Shown: piece by piece, positions 34,582 through 44,703 of the stretch
Layout of the letters: each line of letters begins with the position of its first letter
Position numbering within the stretch: position 1 is the stretch's first letter
Assembly: GCA_963761615.1 (NCBI GenBank)
Contig: CAVXGU010000001.1
Location: 1 to 64,000, forward strand
Reading direction: 5' to 3'
From: CAVXGU01 sp963761615
GTDB taxonomy: Bacteria; Acidobacteriota; Vicinamibacteria; Vicinamibacterales; CAVVIG01
DNA length: 64,000 nt
Made by a program: the position numbers and the translations under genes
The notes under the pieces: model-generated
Told to the model about the DNA's origin: nothing
The model's input: only the letters and a program-made list of their open reading frames with translations
The model's database searches: none

Positions 34582-34740
34582 GCTCTGGGCTCTGGGCTCT
34601 CGGCTCGGGGCTCTCGGCTCTGGGCTTTCGGCTCTGGGCTCTGGGCCTTCGGCTCTGGGGCTCTCGGCTCGGGTGCAGCGGAACAGCGTGCCTGGCCAAG
34701 AGCCAAGAGCCGAGGAGAGCCCAGAGCCGAGAGCCGTCTC
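34582..34740. repeat. Family B heptamer-arm hairpin element, longest copy
   Basis: About twelve tandem heptamers of GGCTCTG/GGCTCTC/GGCTCGG type form the left arm (34582-34672), then the core gtgcagcggaacagcgtgcctggcc, then right-arm complements (AAGAGCC, GAGGAGAGCC, CAGAGCC, GAGAGCC) to about 34737. It starts at the larB stop and ends just before the mutS2 leader, so it would fold as a long imperfect hairpin between the two genes. Confidence 0.85.
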
Positions 34741-34758
34741 GTACGCTATCATTAAAGG

Positions 34759-37186
34759 TTGCCCCCTGAGCCCGCAGTGCCCGAATCCTTGGCTTCGCCA
34801 TCGCAGTCCGGCGCCCTGAAGGCCCTCGAGTTCGACCGGGTCGTCGAGGCGGTGCGCGATCTTGCCGTCACCCCCATGGGGGCGGATCGGCTCGCCCGCC
34901 TCGCACCGGCGACCGATCCCGGCCGCGTGGCGCACCTGCTCGCCGGCACCACCGAGGCGGCGAAGTTCCTCGCCGCCCACGGCGCCTTCGCCCTCCAGGC
35001 GCCGGCCGACCTGCCGCGGGCGCTCGACGCGCTGGCGATCGAAGGCCGCCCGCTCGAGCCCGGGCGCCTTCTGGGGCTGGCCGGCTTCCTCGATTCGGTC
35101 CAGGACACGCGGGACGCCGTTCGCCGGCCGGGCGGGTTCACGCTCCTCGACCAGGCGGCGGCGCCGGCCGCGTCGTTCAGGGCCGAGGCGACCCGGGTCC
35201 GCGAGGCCATCGACACGGCGGGCGACGTCGTCGACGATGCCAGCCCGACGCTCAGGACGCTGCGCGACCGCCTGCGCAAGCAGCGATCGCGGCTGCGCGG
35301 CACGCTCGAGTCGTACCTGCGCGGCCGCGAGACGGCGAAGTACCTGCAGGATCAGGTCGTCACCGAGCGCAACGGCCGCTTCGTGCTGGTCGTGCGGGCC
35401 GAGCACCGCACGTCGATTCCCGGCATCGTGCACGGCGCCTCGGCGAGCGGCGCCAGTCTCTTCCTCGAGCCGCTCAGCACCGTCGAGATCAACAACGACA
35501 TCGTCGCGATCGAAGAGCAGGAGCAGGAGGAGATCCGGCGGATCCTGCTTGCCCTGACCGACGCCTTCCGGCGCCGCGCGGTAGAGCTGCACCGGACGAT
35601 CGAGGCGGCCACCGAGCTCGACGTGCTGCAGGCGCGGGCGAAGTTCTCGAACGCGGTCGACGGCGTCGAGCCGCAGCTCGCCGCCGACGGCGCGCTCGAG
35701 CTCCTCGGCGCCCGCCATCCCCTGCTCGCGCACGCGGTGCCGGTCACGATCCGCATCCTGCCGCCGGCGACCGCGCTGCTCGTCACCGGACCCAACACGG
35801 GCGGCAAGACCGTGGCCCTCAAGACGGCGGGGCTGCTCGCGCTGATGGCGCAGTCGGGCCTCAGGATTCCCGCCGCGGACGGATCCCGGCTACCCGTGTT
35901 CCGGACGATTTTCGCCGACATCGGCGACGAGCAGTCCATCGACGCCAGCCTGAGCACCTTCTCGGCGCACGTCACGAACATCGCCGCGATGGACCGCGCG
36001 CTCGTCACGCCGGCGCTCGTGCTGCTCGACGAGGTCGGATCGGGCACGGACCCCGTCGAGGGGGGCGCACTCGGCGTGGCCGTGGTCGATCACTTCCGCA
36101 CGAAGGGGGCGATGGTGATCGCGACGAGCCACTACGACGCCCTCAAGAGCTATGCGTCGACGACCGACGGCGTCGCGACCGCCGCCTTCGGGTTCGACCC
36201 CGCGACCTTCGCCCCGACCTACGCGCTGCAGGTACGGGACGCCCGGGCCGAGCCTGGCGCTCGAGATCGCGGCGCGCCTCGGCCTGAACCCCGACGTGGT
36301 CGCGGCGGCGCGGACCAACCTGACCCGGCGCGAGGCGCAGCTCGCCGAGCACCTCGCGAAGATCGACCGCGACATGCGCGCGCTCGAGCACGAGCACCGC
36401 CTCGCGGTGCGCGAGCGCGAGACGCTCGAGGCCGCCGAGACCCGGATGCGCCAGCGCGAGGACGGCCTGCGCCAGCGGGAGGAGACGTTCCGTCGCCGGC
36501 TCGGCGAAGAGCTCGACGTCCGCCTGCGCGCCGCGCGCCGCGAGATCGACGAGGTCATCGACGAGTTGAAGGCGAAGGCGGCGGCGATGGCCCGGGAGGC
36601 CGCCCGCCGCCCGGTGCCGACCGGCGACGCCGGCCGCGCCCGCACCGAGGCCCGCGCCTCGGTCGAGAGCGTCGTCAAGCGCCTGCTCGAGCCGCAGCCC
36701 GAGGCGTCCGGCGCCCCGGCGGCGCCCCAGCCCGGCCGCCCGCCGCAGATCGGCGACCGCGTCCGGGTCGGCGGCCTGGGGCTCGAGGCGGTCGTGACCT
36801 CGATTCACGGCGACGCGGCGGATCTCGACGTGCGCGGCAAGCGCATGCGGGCCCCGCTCGGCGACCTGCGCGTCGTCGGCGGCGCGCCGCCCGAGAGCGC
36901 ACGTGTGCGGGTCCACGTCGACCTGCAGCCGCGCGAGGGCCCCGTGCCGGACCTGAACGTGATCGGCTGCAGCGTGGACGAGGCGCTGGCCCGGGCGGAG
37001 CGGTTCCTCGACGAATCGCTGCTCACGGACCAGCGGACCGTGCGCGTGATTCACGGGTACGGCACGGGCCAGCTGAAGCGCGCGCTGACGGGCTACCTGC
37101 AGCAGCACCCGCTCGTGGCGAAGCTCGCGGCCGCGCCGCCCGAGCAGGGCGGCGGCGGCGTCACCGTCGTGGAGCTGAAGGACTGA
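34759..37186 (+). CDS. mutS2: MutS2 ATPase/endonuclease, frameshifted
   Basis: About 808 residues after repair. It has the MutS core and clamp (ALEFDRVVEAVRDLAVTPMGADRL, LYRFVVRAEHR-type VLVVRAEHRTSIPGIVHGASASGASLFLEP), then the ABC ATPase with Walker A VTGPNTGGKTVALKT near 343, SLSTFSAHVTNI and Walker B LVLLDEVGSGTDPVEGGAL. A coiled-coil/KOW linker follows, then the C-terminal Smr domain (VDLQPREG, PDLNVIGCSVDEAL, HGYGTGQLKRAL). An extra G at about 36231 shifts the frame before YGTPGPSLALEIAARLGL. The start is TTG 34759 (or GTG 34777). MutS2 acts on recombination intermediates and stalled ribosomes. Its stop overlaps the dnaG start. Confidence 0.88.
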
Positions 37187-38961
37187 TGGGGCTCTTCCCG
37201 CAGCGCTTCATCGACGACCTGCGCCTGCAGGCCAACATCCTGCAGGTCATCCAGGAGTACGTGCCGCTCAAGCGCGCCGGCACCAAGTACAAGGGCCTCT
37301 GCCCGTTCCACGCCGAGAAGACGCCGTCGTTCCAGGTCGATCCGGAGAAGGGCTTCTTCTACTGCTTCGGCTGCCACGTCGGCGGCGACGTGTTCAAGTT
37401 CCTCGAGCTCCAGGAGAAGCTCGATTTCCCCGAGACCGTGCGCCTGCTCGCGCAGAAAACGGGGATGACGCTTCCCGAGCCGACCGACGAGGACGGCAGC
37501 GGCCGCCACGATGCGGCCCTGCGCGAGACGCTCCTCAAGGCGCACGAAGTGGCGGCTGCCTACTTTCGGGAGGCGCTCGACGGCCCCGCGGGCGGGCGCG
37601 CACGCCAGCAGCTCCAGGACCGGGGCGTCGCGCCGGCCACGATCGAGCGGCTCGGTCTGGGATACGCGCCGGCGGGACGCACGGGCCTCGCCGAGCGTCT
37701 CATGTCACAGGGTTTCTCCGAGGCCCAGCTGCTCCAGACAGGCCTCGTGGTCCGCCGGGACGCCGGCAGCCAGGGATCCCTGGTCGACCGTTTCCGCAAC
37801 CGCCTGATGATCCCGATCTGCCGTGACACCGGGTCGGTGGTCGCCTTCGGCGGCCGGGCGATGGACGCCGACCAGGTGCCGAAGTACCTGAACTCCCCCG
37901 AGACGCCGATCTACTCGAAGGGGCGGACCCTCTACGGCCTGAACGTGACGAAGGCCGCCGTCCGCAAGCTCGGCTACGTCGTCCTGGTCGAGGGCTACTT
38001 CGACTTCGCCCAGGTCGTGCAGACCGACGCCGCACCGGTCGTGGCGTCGTGCGGAACGGCGCTCACGCCGCAGCAGGCCCAAATCCTGCGCCGGTTCACG
38101 ACCAAGATCGTGCTCAGCTTCGACCAGGACGCGGCCGGTCAGAGCGCCGCGGGCCGGTCCTGCGAACTGCTGGTGACCGAGGGCTTCGACGTCAACGTCG
38201 TCGTGTTGGAAAAGGGCGAGGATCCCGATACGTTCATTCGACGCCACGGTGCCGAGCGGTACCGTGAAAGACTGCGCACCTCCCGACCGTATCTGGAGTA
38301 CCTGCTCGATCAGGGGGCGCAGGGCGTCGACTTCGGCCACGACGAGCCGCGCCGGGAGTTCCTGAACCGGATGCTGGCGATCGCGGCCCGGATTCCGGAC
38401 GCGGCGGCCCGCGACCAGTTCGCGGATCGCATCGCGCACCGGGCGCGGATTACGGAAGAGGTGGTCCGGGCGGAAATCCGCAAGGCGGCGGCGCAGCGGC
38501 GGACGCATGTCACGGCACGTGAATTGCCAGCGTTCGGATCGATGAAACACGCCGAAAAAGGGCTGATCTGGGGGCTGTTCCACGATACCGGCGAGGCCCT
38601 GGAGGCCCTGGACGAGCTCGAGGAGGCCGATCTGGAGGCCCTGGCCGGCGGGGACATCTTCCGGGAAGCCCAGAATCTGCGGCACGAATCGGCGACCTTT
38701 CTACCATCGGCGCTGTTGCAGCGTCTAAGTAGTGGTGACGCGCAGCTGGTGACGAGCATCGCGGCGTCGGCGACGCCGCCGGCCCCGACCGTCGAGTGCG
38801 CCCGGGCGCTCAAGCGGCTGCGCTGCGAACGGGAACGGGCGGCCCTCCAGCGGGAGATCGATCGCCTGCAGGAGCTGGGCGCCGGCCAGCACGAACGTGA
38901 GATCGACGCGCTGTGGCAGCGGAAGAAAGACCTGCTGCATCGCATCGAGGAATTGACGTAA
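37186..38961 (+). CDS. dnaG: DNA primase
   Basis: Makes RNA primers at the replication fork. The 591-residue protein has the CHC2 zinc finger (CPFHAEKTPSF ... FYCFGCHVGGD) near residues 39-65, the RNA polymerase domain with GRAMDADQVPKYLNSPETPIYSKGRTLYGL, and the TOPRIM motifs LVEGYFDFAQVVQ and LSFDQDAAGQSA. The C-terminal part is the helical helicase-binding domain. ATG 37186 overlaps the mutS2 TGA. It is followed 29 bases later by rpoD, the classic dnaG-rpoD macromolecular synthesis arrangement. Confidence 0.95.
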   Translation: MGLFPQRFIDDLRLQANILQVIQEYVPLKRAGTKYKGLCPFHAEKTPSFQVDPEKGFFYCFGCHVGGDVFKFLELQEKLDFPETVRLLAQKTGMTLPEPTDEDGSGRHDAALRETLLKAHEVAAAYFREALDGPAGGRARQQLQDRGVAPATIERLGLGYAPAGRTGLAERLMSQGFSEAQLLQTGLVVRRDAGSQGSLVDRFRNRLMIPICRDTGSVVAFGGRAMDADQVPKYLNSPETPIYSKGRTLYGLNVTKAAVRKLGYVVLVEGYFDFAQVVQTDAAPVVASCGTALTPQQAQILRRFTTKIVLSFDQDAAGQSAAGRSCELLVTEGFDVNVVVLEKGEDPDTFIRRHGAERYRERLRTSRPYLEYLLDQGAQGVDFGHDEPRREFLNRMLAIAARIPDAAARDQFADRIAHRARITEEVVRAEIRKAAAQRRTHVTARELPAFGSMKHAEKGLIWGLFHDTGEALEALDELEEADLEALAGGDIFREAQNLRHESATFLPSALLQRLSSGDAQLVTSIAASATPPAPTVECARALKRLRCERERAALQREIDRLQELGAGQHEREIDALWQRKKDLLHRIEELT

Positions 38962-38990
38962 TCTGTTGCACCCCGCGAGGGATCACTTAG

Positions 38991-40706
<1,716 letters not shown>

Positions 40707-40790
40707 GCTCTGGGCTCCGGGCTTCAGGCTCTGGGCAAGTCACTGCAGCGGAACAGTGTCGCTGGCCCAAAGCCGAGAGCCGAGACCCCA
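40707..40790. repeat. Family B heptamer-arm hairpin element
   Basis: Arms GGCTCTGGGCTCCGGGCTTCAGG / AAAGCCGAGAGCCGAGACC surround the core agTCACTGCAGCGGAACAGTG-TCGCTGGCC, whose CACTG/CAGTG can form an apical stem. It lies between rpoD and the tRNA. Confidence 0.8.
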
Positions 40791-40809
40791 TGTTGAGGCA
40801 TACTTACGC

Positions 40810-40885
40810 GGGCCCATAGCTCAATGGTGAGAGCCGCCGGCTCATAACCGGCCCGTTCCAGGTTCGAGTCCTGGTGGGCCCACCA
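40810..40885 (+). tRNA. tRNA with CAT anticodon (tRNA-Met or tRNA-Ile2)
   Basis: A full cloverleaf: acceptor GGGCCCA/TGGGCCC, D stem GCTC/GAGC, anticodon stem GCCGG/CCGGC with loop CTCATAA (anticodon CAT at 40843-40845), T stem CCAGG/CCTGG with TTCGAGT, discriminator A and an encoded CCA. It is not the initiator: the acceptor 1-72 pair is G-C. The GGCTCATAACC context and GGGCCCA acceptor resemble tRNA-Ile2, whose CAT is modified to lysidine, but elongator Met cannot be excluded. Confidence 0.93.
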
Positions 40886-40888
40886 GAC

Positions 40889-40975
40889 AAGTCTCCGGGC
40901 TCCCGGCTTCAGGCTCTCGGACTTGCCCGCAGCGGCCGAGCGTCCCGAAGCCCAGAACCCGGAGCCCGTGAGATC
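40889..40975. repeat. Family B hairpin element, divergent copy
   Basis: Arms cGGGCTCCCGGCTTCAGGCTCTCGG / GAAGCCCAGAACCCGGAGCCCG surround a core cccgcagcggccgagcgtccc. It starts four bases after the tRNA CCA and so could be the tRNA terminator. Confidence 0.65.
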
Positions 40976-41018
40976 CGAATGATGAACAAGTCCGAACCCG
41001 ACACACCGCGAGGGCGCG

Positions 41019-41771
41019 ATGCACGCTGATCTGGAGCGCCTCATCGCGCTCCAGCGGCTCGACTCGGCGGCCCAGGAGGCCCGCCGGCGTCTGGCCGAGG
41101 AGCCCGAACGCACACAAGCGCTCGACGCCCGCCTCGAATCCATCCGCCAGCGCATCGCCGCCGAGAAGGCCCGCCTCGCCGACAACCAGAACGCCCGCCG
41201 CGACCTCGAGAAAGAAAACGCCGTCCACCAGACCCGCCTCTCCAAGTTCCGCGATCAGCTCATGGCCGTGAAGACCAACGTCGAGTACCAGGCCATGCAG
41301 AAGGAAATCCAGTTCGCCCAGACCGAGGTGAAAGCCATCGAGGAGAAGATCCTCGTGCAGATGCTCGCGAGCGACGAGGTCGCCGCCACCATCAAGACCC
41401 TCGAGCGCGAGCTGGCCGCCGAGCAGAAGGCCGTCGACGCCGACCGCCAGGCCCTGTCGAAGGAGCTCCAGGAGAGCCAGGAGGCCCTGTCGCACATCGA
41501 CGTGGAGCGGCAGGAGGTGTCGCGGTCGATCGCGCCCGACATCCTCCGGCTGTTCGCGCAGGTGTCCGAGCGGCGCCACGGCATCGCCGTCGCCGAAGCG
41601 CGGGACGGCATCTGCACCATCTGCCACGTCCGGCTCCGCCCGCAGGTGTTCAACACCGTGCGGCGCAATGCCGCGATCATCCAGTGCGACACGTGCCAGC
41701 GCATTCTCTACTTCGTCCAGCCCGCGGCGCCCGCGAGCCCCGAAGCGGTCCAGCCCGTGCCCCCGAAGTGA
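41019..41771 (+). CDS. Coiled-coil zinc-ribbon protein (C4-type, CT398-like)
   Basis: In this 250-residue protein, residues about 1-180 form a long coiled coil (LERLIALQRLDSAAQEARRRLAEEPERTQALDARLESIRQRIAAEKARL, with the conserved KTNVEYQAMQKEIQFAQ). A four-cysteine zinc ribbon follows: GICTICHVRLRPQVFNTVRRNAAIIQCDTCQRILYF. The family is widespread, is usually encoded near RNase H or Nif3-like genes, and is of uncertain function; nucleic-acid or protein binding is likely. Its stop overlaps the GTG of the RNase HI gene. Confidence 0.85.
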   Translation: MHADLERLIALQRLDSAAQEARRRLAEEPERTQALDARLESIRQRIAAEKARLADNQNARRDLEKENAVHQTRLSKFRDQLMAVKTNVEYQAMQKEIQFAQTEVKAIEEKILVQMLASDEVAATIKTLERELAAEQKAVDADRQALSKELQESQEALSHIDVERQEVSRSIAPDILRLFAQVSERRHGIAVAEARDGICTICHVRLRPQVFNTVRRNAAIIQCDTCQRILYFVQPAAPASPEAVQPVPPK

Positions 41772-42193
41772 CGGGCCTTTTCGACAACCCGCTCGTCACC
41801 TACATCGACGGCGGCGCTCGAGGCAATCCCGGCCCGGCCGGCTACGGCGTCCGTGTCGAACGCCCCGACGGCTCGCTGGTCGAGGAGGTCTCCGACGCCA
41901 TCGGCGTCGCCACCAACAACGTCGCCGAATACCGCGGACTCCTGGCCGCGCTCGAGTACGCTCTCGCCCACGACTGCCGGCACCTCACGGTCCGATCCGA
42001 CTCGCTGCTGCTCGTCAAGCAGATGCGCGGCGAGTATCGGGTGAAGCATCCCGGTCTTCAGCCCCTGCACCAGCAGGCGCGCGGTCTCGTGTCGCGGATC
42101 GGACACGTCCGGTTCGAACACGTCGGCCGCTCGCTCAACGCGCACGCGGACCGGCTCGCGAATCAGGCGATGGACGAAGGCTCGGGGCTCTAG
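41768..42193 (+). CDS. RNase HI-family ribonuclease
   Basis: The 141-residue protein has the RNase H acidic residues: YIDGGARGNPGPAGYG (Asp), ATNNVAEYRGLLAALEYAL (Glu), RSDSLLLVKQMRGEYRVKHPGL (Asp) and LNAHADRLANQAMDEG (Asp). It should degrade RNA in RNA-DNA hybrids. It is the compact form common in bacteria next to a zinc-ribbon gene. GTG 41768 overlaps the previous stop, so the two are coupled. Confidence 0.9.
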   Translation: MTGLFDNPLVTYIDGGARGNPGPAGYGVRVERPDGSLVEEVSDAIGVATNNVAEYRGLLAALEYALAHDCRHLTVRSDSLLLVKQMRGEYRVKHPGLQPLHQQARGLVSRIGHVRFEHVGRSLNAHADRLANQAMDEGSGL

Positions 42194-42291
42194 GCTCTCG
42201 GCGCTGGGGCTCTCGGCAGATCACGACTGCGGCGGAACAGCGCGACTGGCCCGGAGCCGAGAGCCCAGAGCCGAGAGCCCAGAGCCAGTAA
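42194..42291. repeat. Family B heptamer-arm hairpin element
   Basis: The left arm is GGCTCTCGGCGCTGGGGCTCTCGG, the core is cagatcacgactgcgg-cggaacagcgcgactggcc, and the right arm is GGAGCCGAGAGCCCAGAGCCGAGAGCCCAGAGCC. This is the cleanest copy. It begins at the RNase H stop and ends at the ribosome-site region of the M23 peptidase gene. Confidence 0.85.
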
Positions 42292-42292
42292 G

Positions 42293-43687
42293 ATGGGTCC
42301 TATGCGCTGGATCGTCGGACTTCTACTGCTGAGCCTGCTTGGTCTGGCAGGCGCGTACGTGGCGGCTGGACGCGCCGCCCCGCCCCACATCACCATCACG
42401 CAACCGGGCCGCATCGTCGGACGGACGGGCACCGCCGAGGTGACCGCATCGGCGCCGAAGGCAACGTTCACGGCGCTCACGATCCGCCTCGAGCAGAACG
42501 GCCACTCGTTCCCGCTGTACACGCTCGATCCCGCGAAGGGGCCTGGCGCGACGACGCCGACCGGCGGCGTGATCGCGAAGCCGAAGCCCGACGAGCTGCA
42601 GATTACGCAGCCGTTCGGCCGGCAGCAGCTGCCCCAGCTGCAGTCGGGGCCCGCCCGGATCGTCGTCGAGGCGACGAGGCCGTCGTTCCTGAACCTGCGC
42701 CGGGTCTCGTCGAGCGTCTCGAAGGATTTTCAGATTCGCCTCGAGCCTCCGGAAATCGCGGTCGTCTCCACACATCACTACATCAACCACGGCGGTACCG
42801 AGTTCGTCGTCTATCGCGCGACGCCGCCGGACGTGACGTCGGGCGTGCGCGTCGGAACGATCGAATATCCCGGCTACCCGCTCGGCGGCGATCCAGCCCT
42901 GCACGGCGCCTTCTTCGCGCTGCTCCCCGACCAGGATCTGAAGACGCCCATCCTCGCGTTCGCGCGCGACGAGACGGGCGCCGAGGCCACCGCGACCTTC
43001 ATGGACGGCGTGTTCGAGAAGCCGTTCAAGAAGAGCCGGATCGAGCTCGACGACCCCTACATCGACCGCGTCGTGCCACAGATCATCCAGCACTCGCCGG
43101 AAATGAACATGCAGACGCCGACCGATCCGTCGGGGATGATCGACGCCTTCGTGCGCCTGAACAGCGAGCTGCGGAAGAAGAACGCGGAGGCAATCGGCGC
43201 CTTCGCGAAGAAGACGTCACCCACGCGCCTGTGGCAGGGCGCCTTCGTCCGCCTCGGGAACGCCGCCGTGGAATCGGCGTTCGCCGACTACCGGACGTAC
43301 GTCTACAAGGGGAAGGTGGTCGATCACGAAGTGCACCTCGGCTTCGACCTCGCCCGCACGCCGCACGTCCCGATCCTCGCGGCGAACGCGGGCATCGTCC
43401 TCAACGCGAGCTGGCTCGGCATCTACGGCAACTGCGTCATCATCGACCACGGCATGGGCGTGCAGTCGCTCTACGGCCATCTCTCACAGTTCGACGTGAA
43501 GGTCGGGGATCGCGTCACCCAGGGCCAGCAGATCGGCCTGACGGGCATGACCGGCATGGCGGGCGGCGATCACCTGCACTTCACGATGCTCGTCGGCGGC
43601 CAGATGGTGAATCCGATCGAGTGGTGGGATCCCCACTGGATCGAGGATCGCATCGAGCGGAAGCTGCGGGAGGCGACGGGCAGCTGA
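42293..43687 (+). CDS. Exported M23-family metallopeptidase
   Basis: The 464-residue protein has an N-terminal signal anchor (MRWIVGLLLLSLLGLAGAYVAAG), a long beta-rich region, and a C-terminal LytM domain. Zinc ligands are visible in HLGFDLA near 345, GMGVQSLYGHLSQ and GDHLHFTMLVGGQMVNP near 425. It should cut peptidoglycan cross-links or cross-bridges in the periplasm. The start could be ATG 42293 or ATG 42302. Family A repeats follow its stop, and the next gene is on the opposite strand. Confidence 0.86.
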   Translation: MGPMRWIVGLLLLSLLGLAGAYVAAGRAAPPHITITQPGRIVGRTGTAEVTASAPKATFTALTIRLEQNGHSFPLYTLDPAKGPGATTPTGGVIAKPKPDELQITQPFGRQQLPQLQSGPARIVVEATRPSFLNLRRVSSSVSKDFQIRLEPPEIAVVSTHHYINHGGTEFVVYRATPPDVTSGVRVGTIEYPGYPLGGDPALHGAFFALLPDQDLKTPILAFARDETGAEATATFMDGVFEKPFKKSRIELDDPYIDRVVPQIIQHSPEMNMQTPTDPSGMIDAFVRLNSELRKKNAEAIGAFAKKTSPTRLWQGAFVRLGNAAVESAFADYRTYVYKGKVVDHEVHLGFDLARTPHVPILAANAGIVLNASWLGIYGNCVIIDHGMGVQSLYGHLSQFDVKVGDRVTQGQQIGLTGMTGMAGGDHLHFTMLVGGQMVNPIEWWDPHWIEDRIERKLREATGS

Positions 43688-43699
43688 CGCGCCGGACGC

Positions 43700-43824
43700 C
43701 GGTGGCGCAGGCCTTCAGGCCTGCCTGTCGCGCAGCCGTCGGCCTGCCGCGCCGGGCGGACCTGAAGGTCCGCGCTACCGCAGCGCCGGGCGGACCTGGA
43801 GGTCCGCGCTACCGCAGCGACGCC
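43700..43824. repeat. Family A palindromic repeats, three units
   Basis: GCGCAGGCCTTCAGGCCTGC, then cGGGCGGACCTGAAGGTCCGCG and GGGCGGACCTGGAGGTCCGCG, each of the last two ending in ctaccgcagcg. They lie between two convergent genes and could act as a bidirectional terminator. Confidence 0.8.
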
Positions 43825-43826
43825 AA

Positions 43827-44627
43827 TCATCGATGTGTGCTCCGTCGTTCCGGGCGGATCACCCCGACGAGGCGGCCGGCGCGGGGCCCCTGCTTGCGAT
43901 AGGAACAGAACCAGTCGGAGTAGCAGCCCGTGCACAGACCGGCGACGTGCACGCGATCGGGAGCGACGCCCGCGCCGACGAGCTGATCCCGCGCCGACCG
44001 CCAGACGTCCAGTTGCCAGTGGTCCGCGCGGTTGCCCGGTTCGAACCACGCCGCCACCTGCGCGGCGGGGAACGCCGCCTCGAAGCGCTCGCGGACATCA
44101 CGTCCCACTTCATAACAGCAGGGTCCGATCGAGGGGCCGACGGCCGCGACGAGCTCGCCGGCGCGGCTTCCCCAGGTGGTCGTGAGCGTCCCGACGGCGA
44201 CGCCGGGCACGCGCAGGGCAAGGCCCCGCCAGCCCGCGTGTGCGGCGACCACCGCGCCGCTCGCGGGATCGGCGATCAGGATCGGCACGCAATCGGCGGT
44301 CCGGACCGCCAGCGCCAGGCCAGGGTCGTCGGTGGCGAGGATGTCCGCGTCGGTCGCGGAGGCCGAAGACGGGACCTCCCCGCACCGGAAGACGGCGGCC
44401 GAGGCGCCGTGCACCTGCCGGGTCCGGACGAGATGCGCCGGGCTCACACCCGCGGCGCGTGCCACCTCGTCCCAGGCCGCGGTGAGGTCGGCGTCGGGAG
44501 ATCCCAGACGCCAGGGTCGCGTCGTGAACAGGTGCCACGCAACCGGCGTCAGGGGCAGGCAGACGAGCGCGGCGCCGCCTTCTCCCCGCACCCACGCGAA
44601 CCGTCCGCCCGGATGGGGCTTCAACAT
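43827..44627 (-). CDS. pgeF: Peptidoglycan editing factor PgeF (YfiH, laccase-domain family)
   Basis: About 266 residues. Zinc-site residues of the family are visible: RQVHGASAAVF (His), ALAVRTADCVPILIADP (Cys) and VVAAHAGWRGLALRV (His). IGPCCYEVG and VHVAGLCTGCYSDWFCSYRKQGPRAGR complete the conserved C-terminal half. PgeF removes misincorporated serine from cell-wall precursors; homologues were formerly called polyphenol oxidoreductases. ATG 44627 is preferred over 44684 because a GAGGGGG ribosome site lies just upstream. It may be cotranscribed with the M1 peptidase gene upstream. Confidence 0.88.
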   Translation of the reverse strand: MLKPHPGGRFAWVRGEGGAALVCLPLTPVAWHLFTTRPWRLGSPDADLTAAWDEVARAAGVSPAHLVRTRQVHGASAAVFRCGEVPSSASATDADILATDDPGLALAVRTADCVPILIADPASGAVVAAHAGWRGLALRVPGVAVGTLTTTWGSRAGELVAAVGPSIGPCCYEVGRDVRERFEAAFPAAQVAAWFEPGNRADHWQLDVWRSARDQLVGAGVAPDRVHVAGLCTGCYSDWFCSYRKQGPRAGRLVGVIRPERRSTHR

Positions 44628-44703
44628 CGCCCCCTCATCATGCCCGAAAGCCTGTCCGCGGGAGCCCACGCGCGGCTCCGGCATCGACCGGCGCGTCGTG
44701 CCA

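Noticed and set aside
34759..38961. Apparent 1400-residue MutS2-primase fusion
   Set aside because: One extra base at about 36231 moves mutS2 into the dnaG frame. The Smr-containing half of MutS2 is intact in its own frame and dnaG has its own overlapping start.
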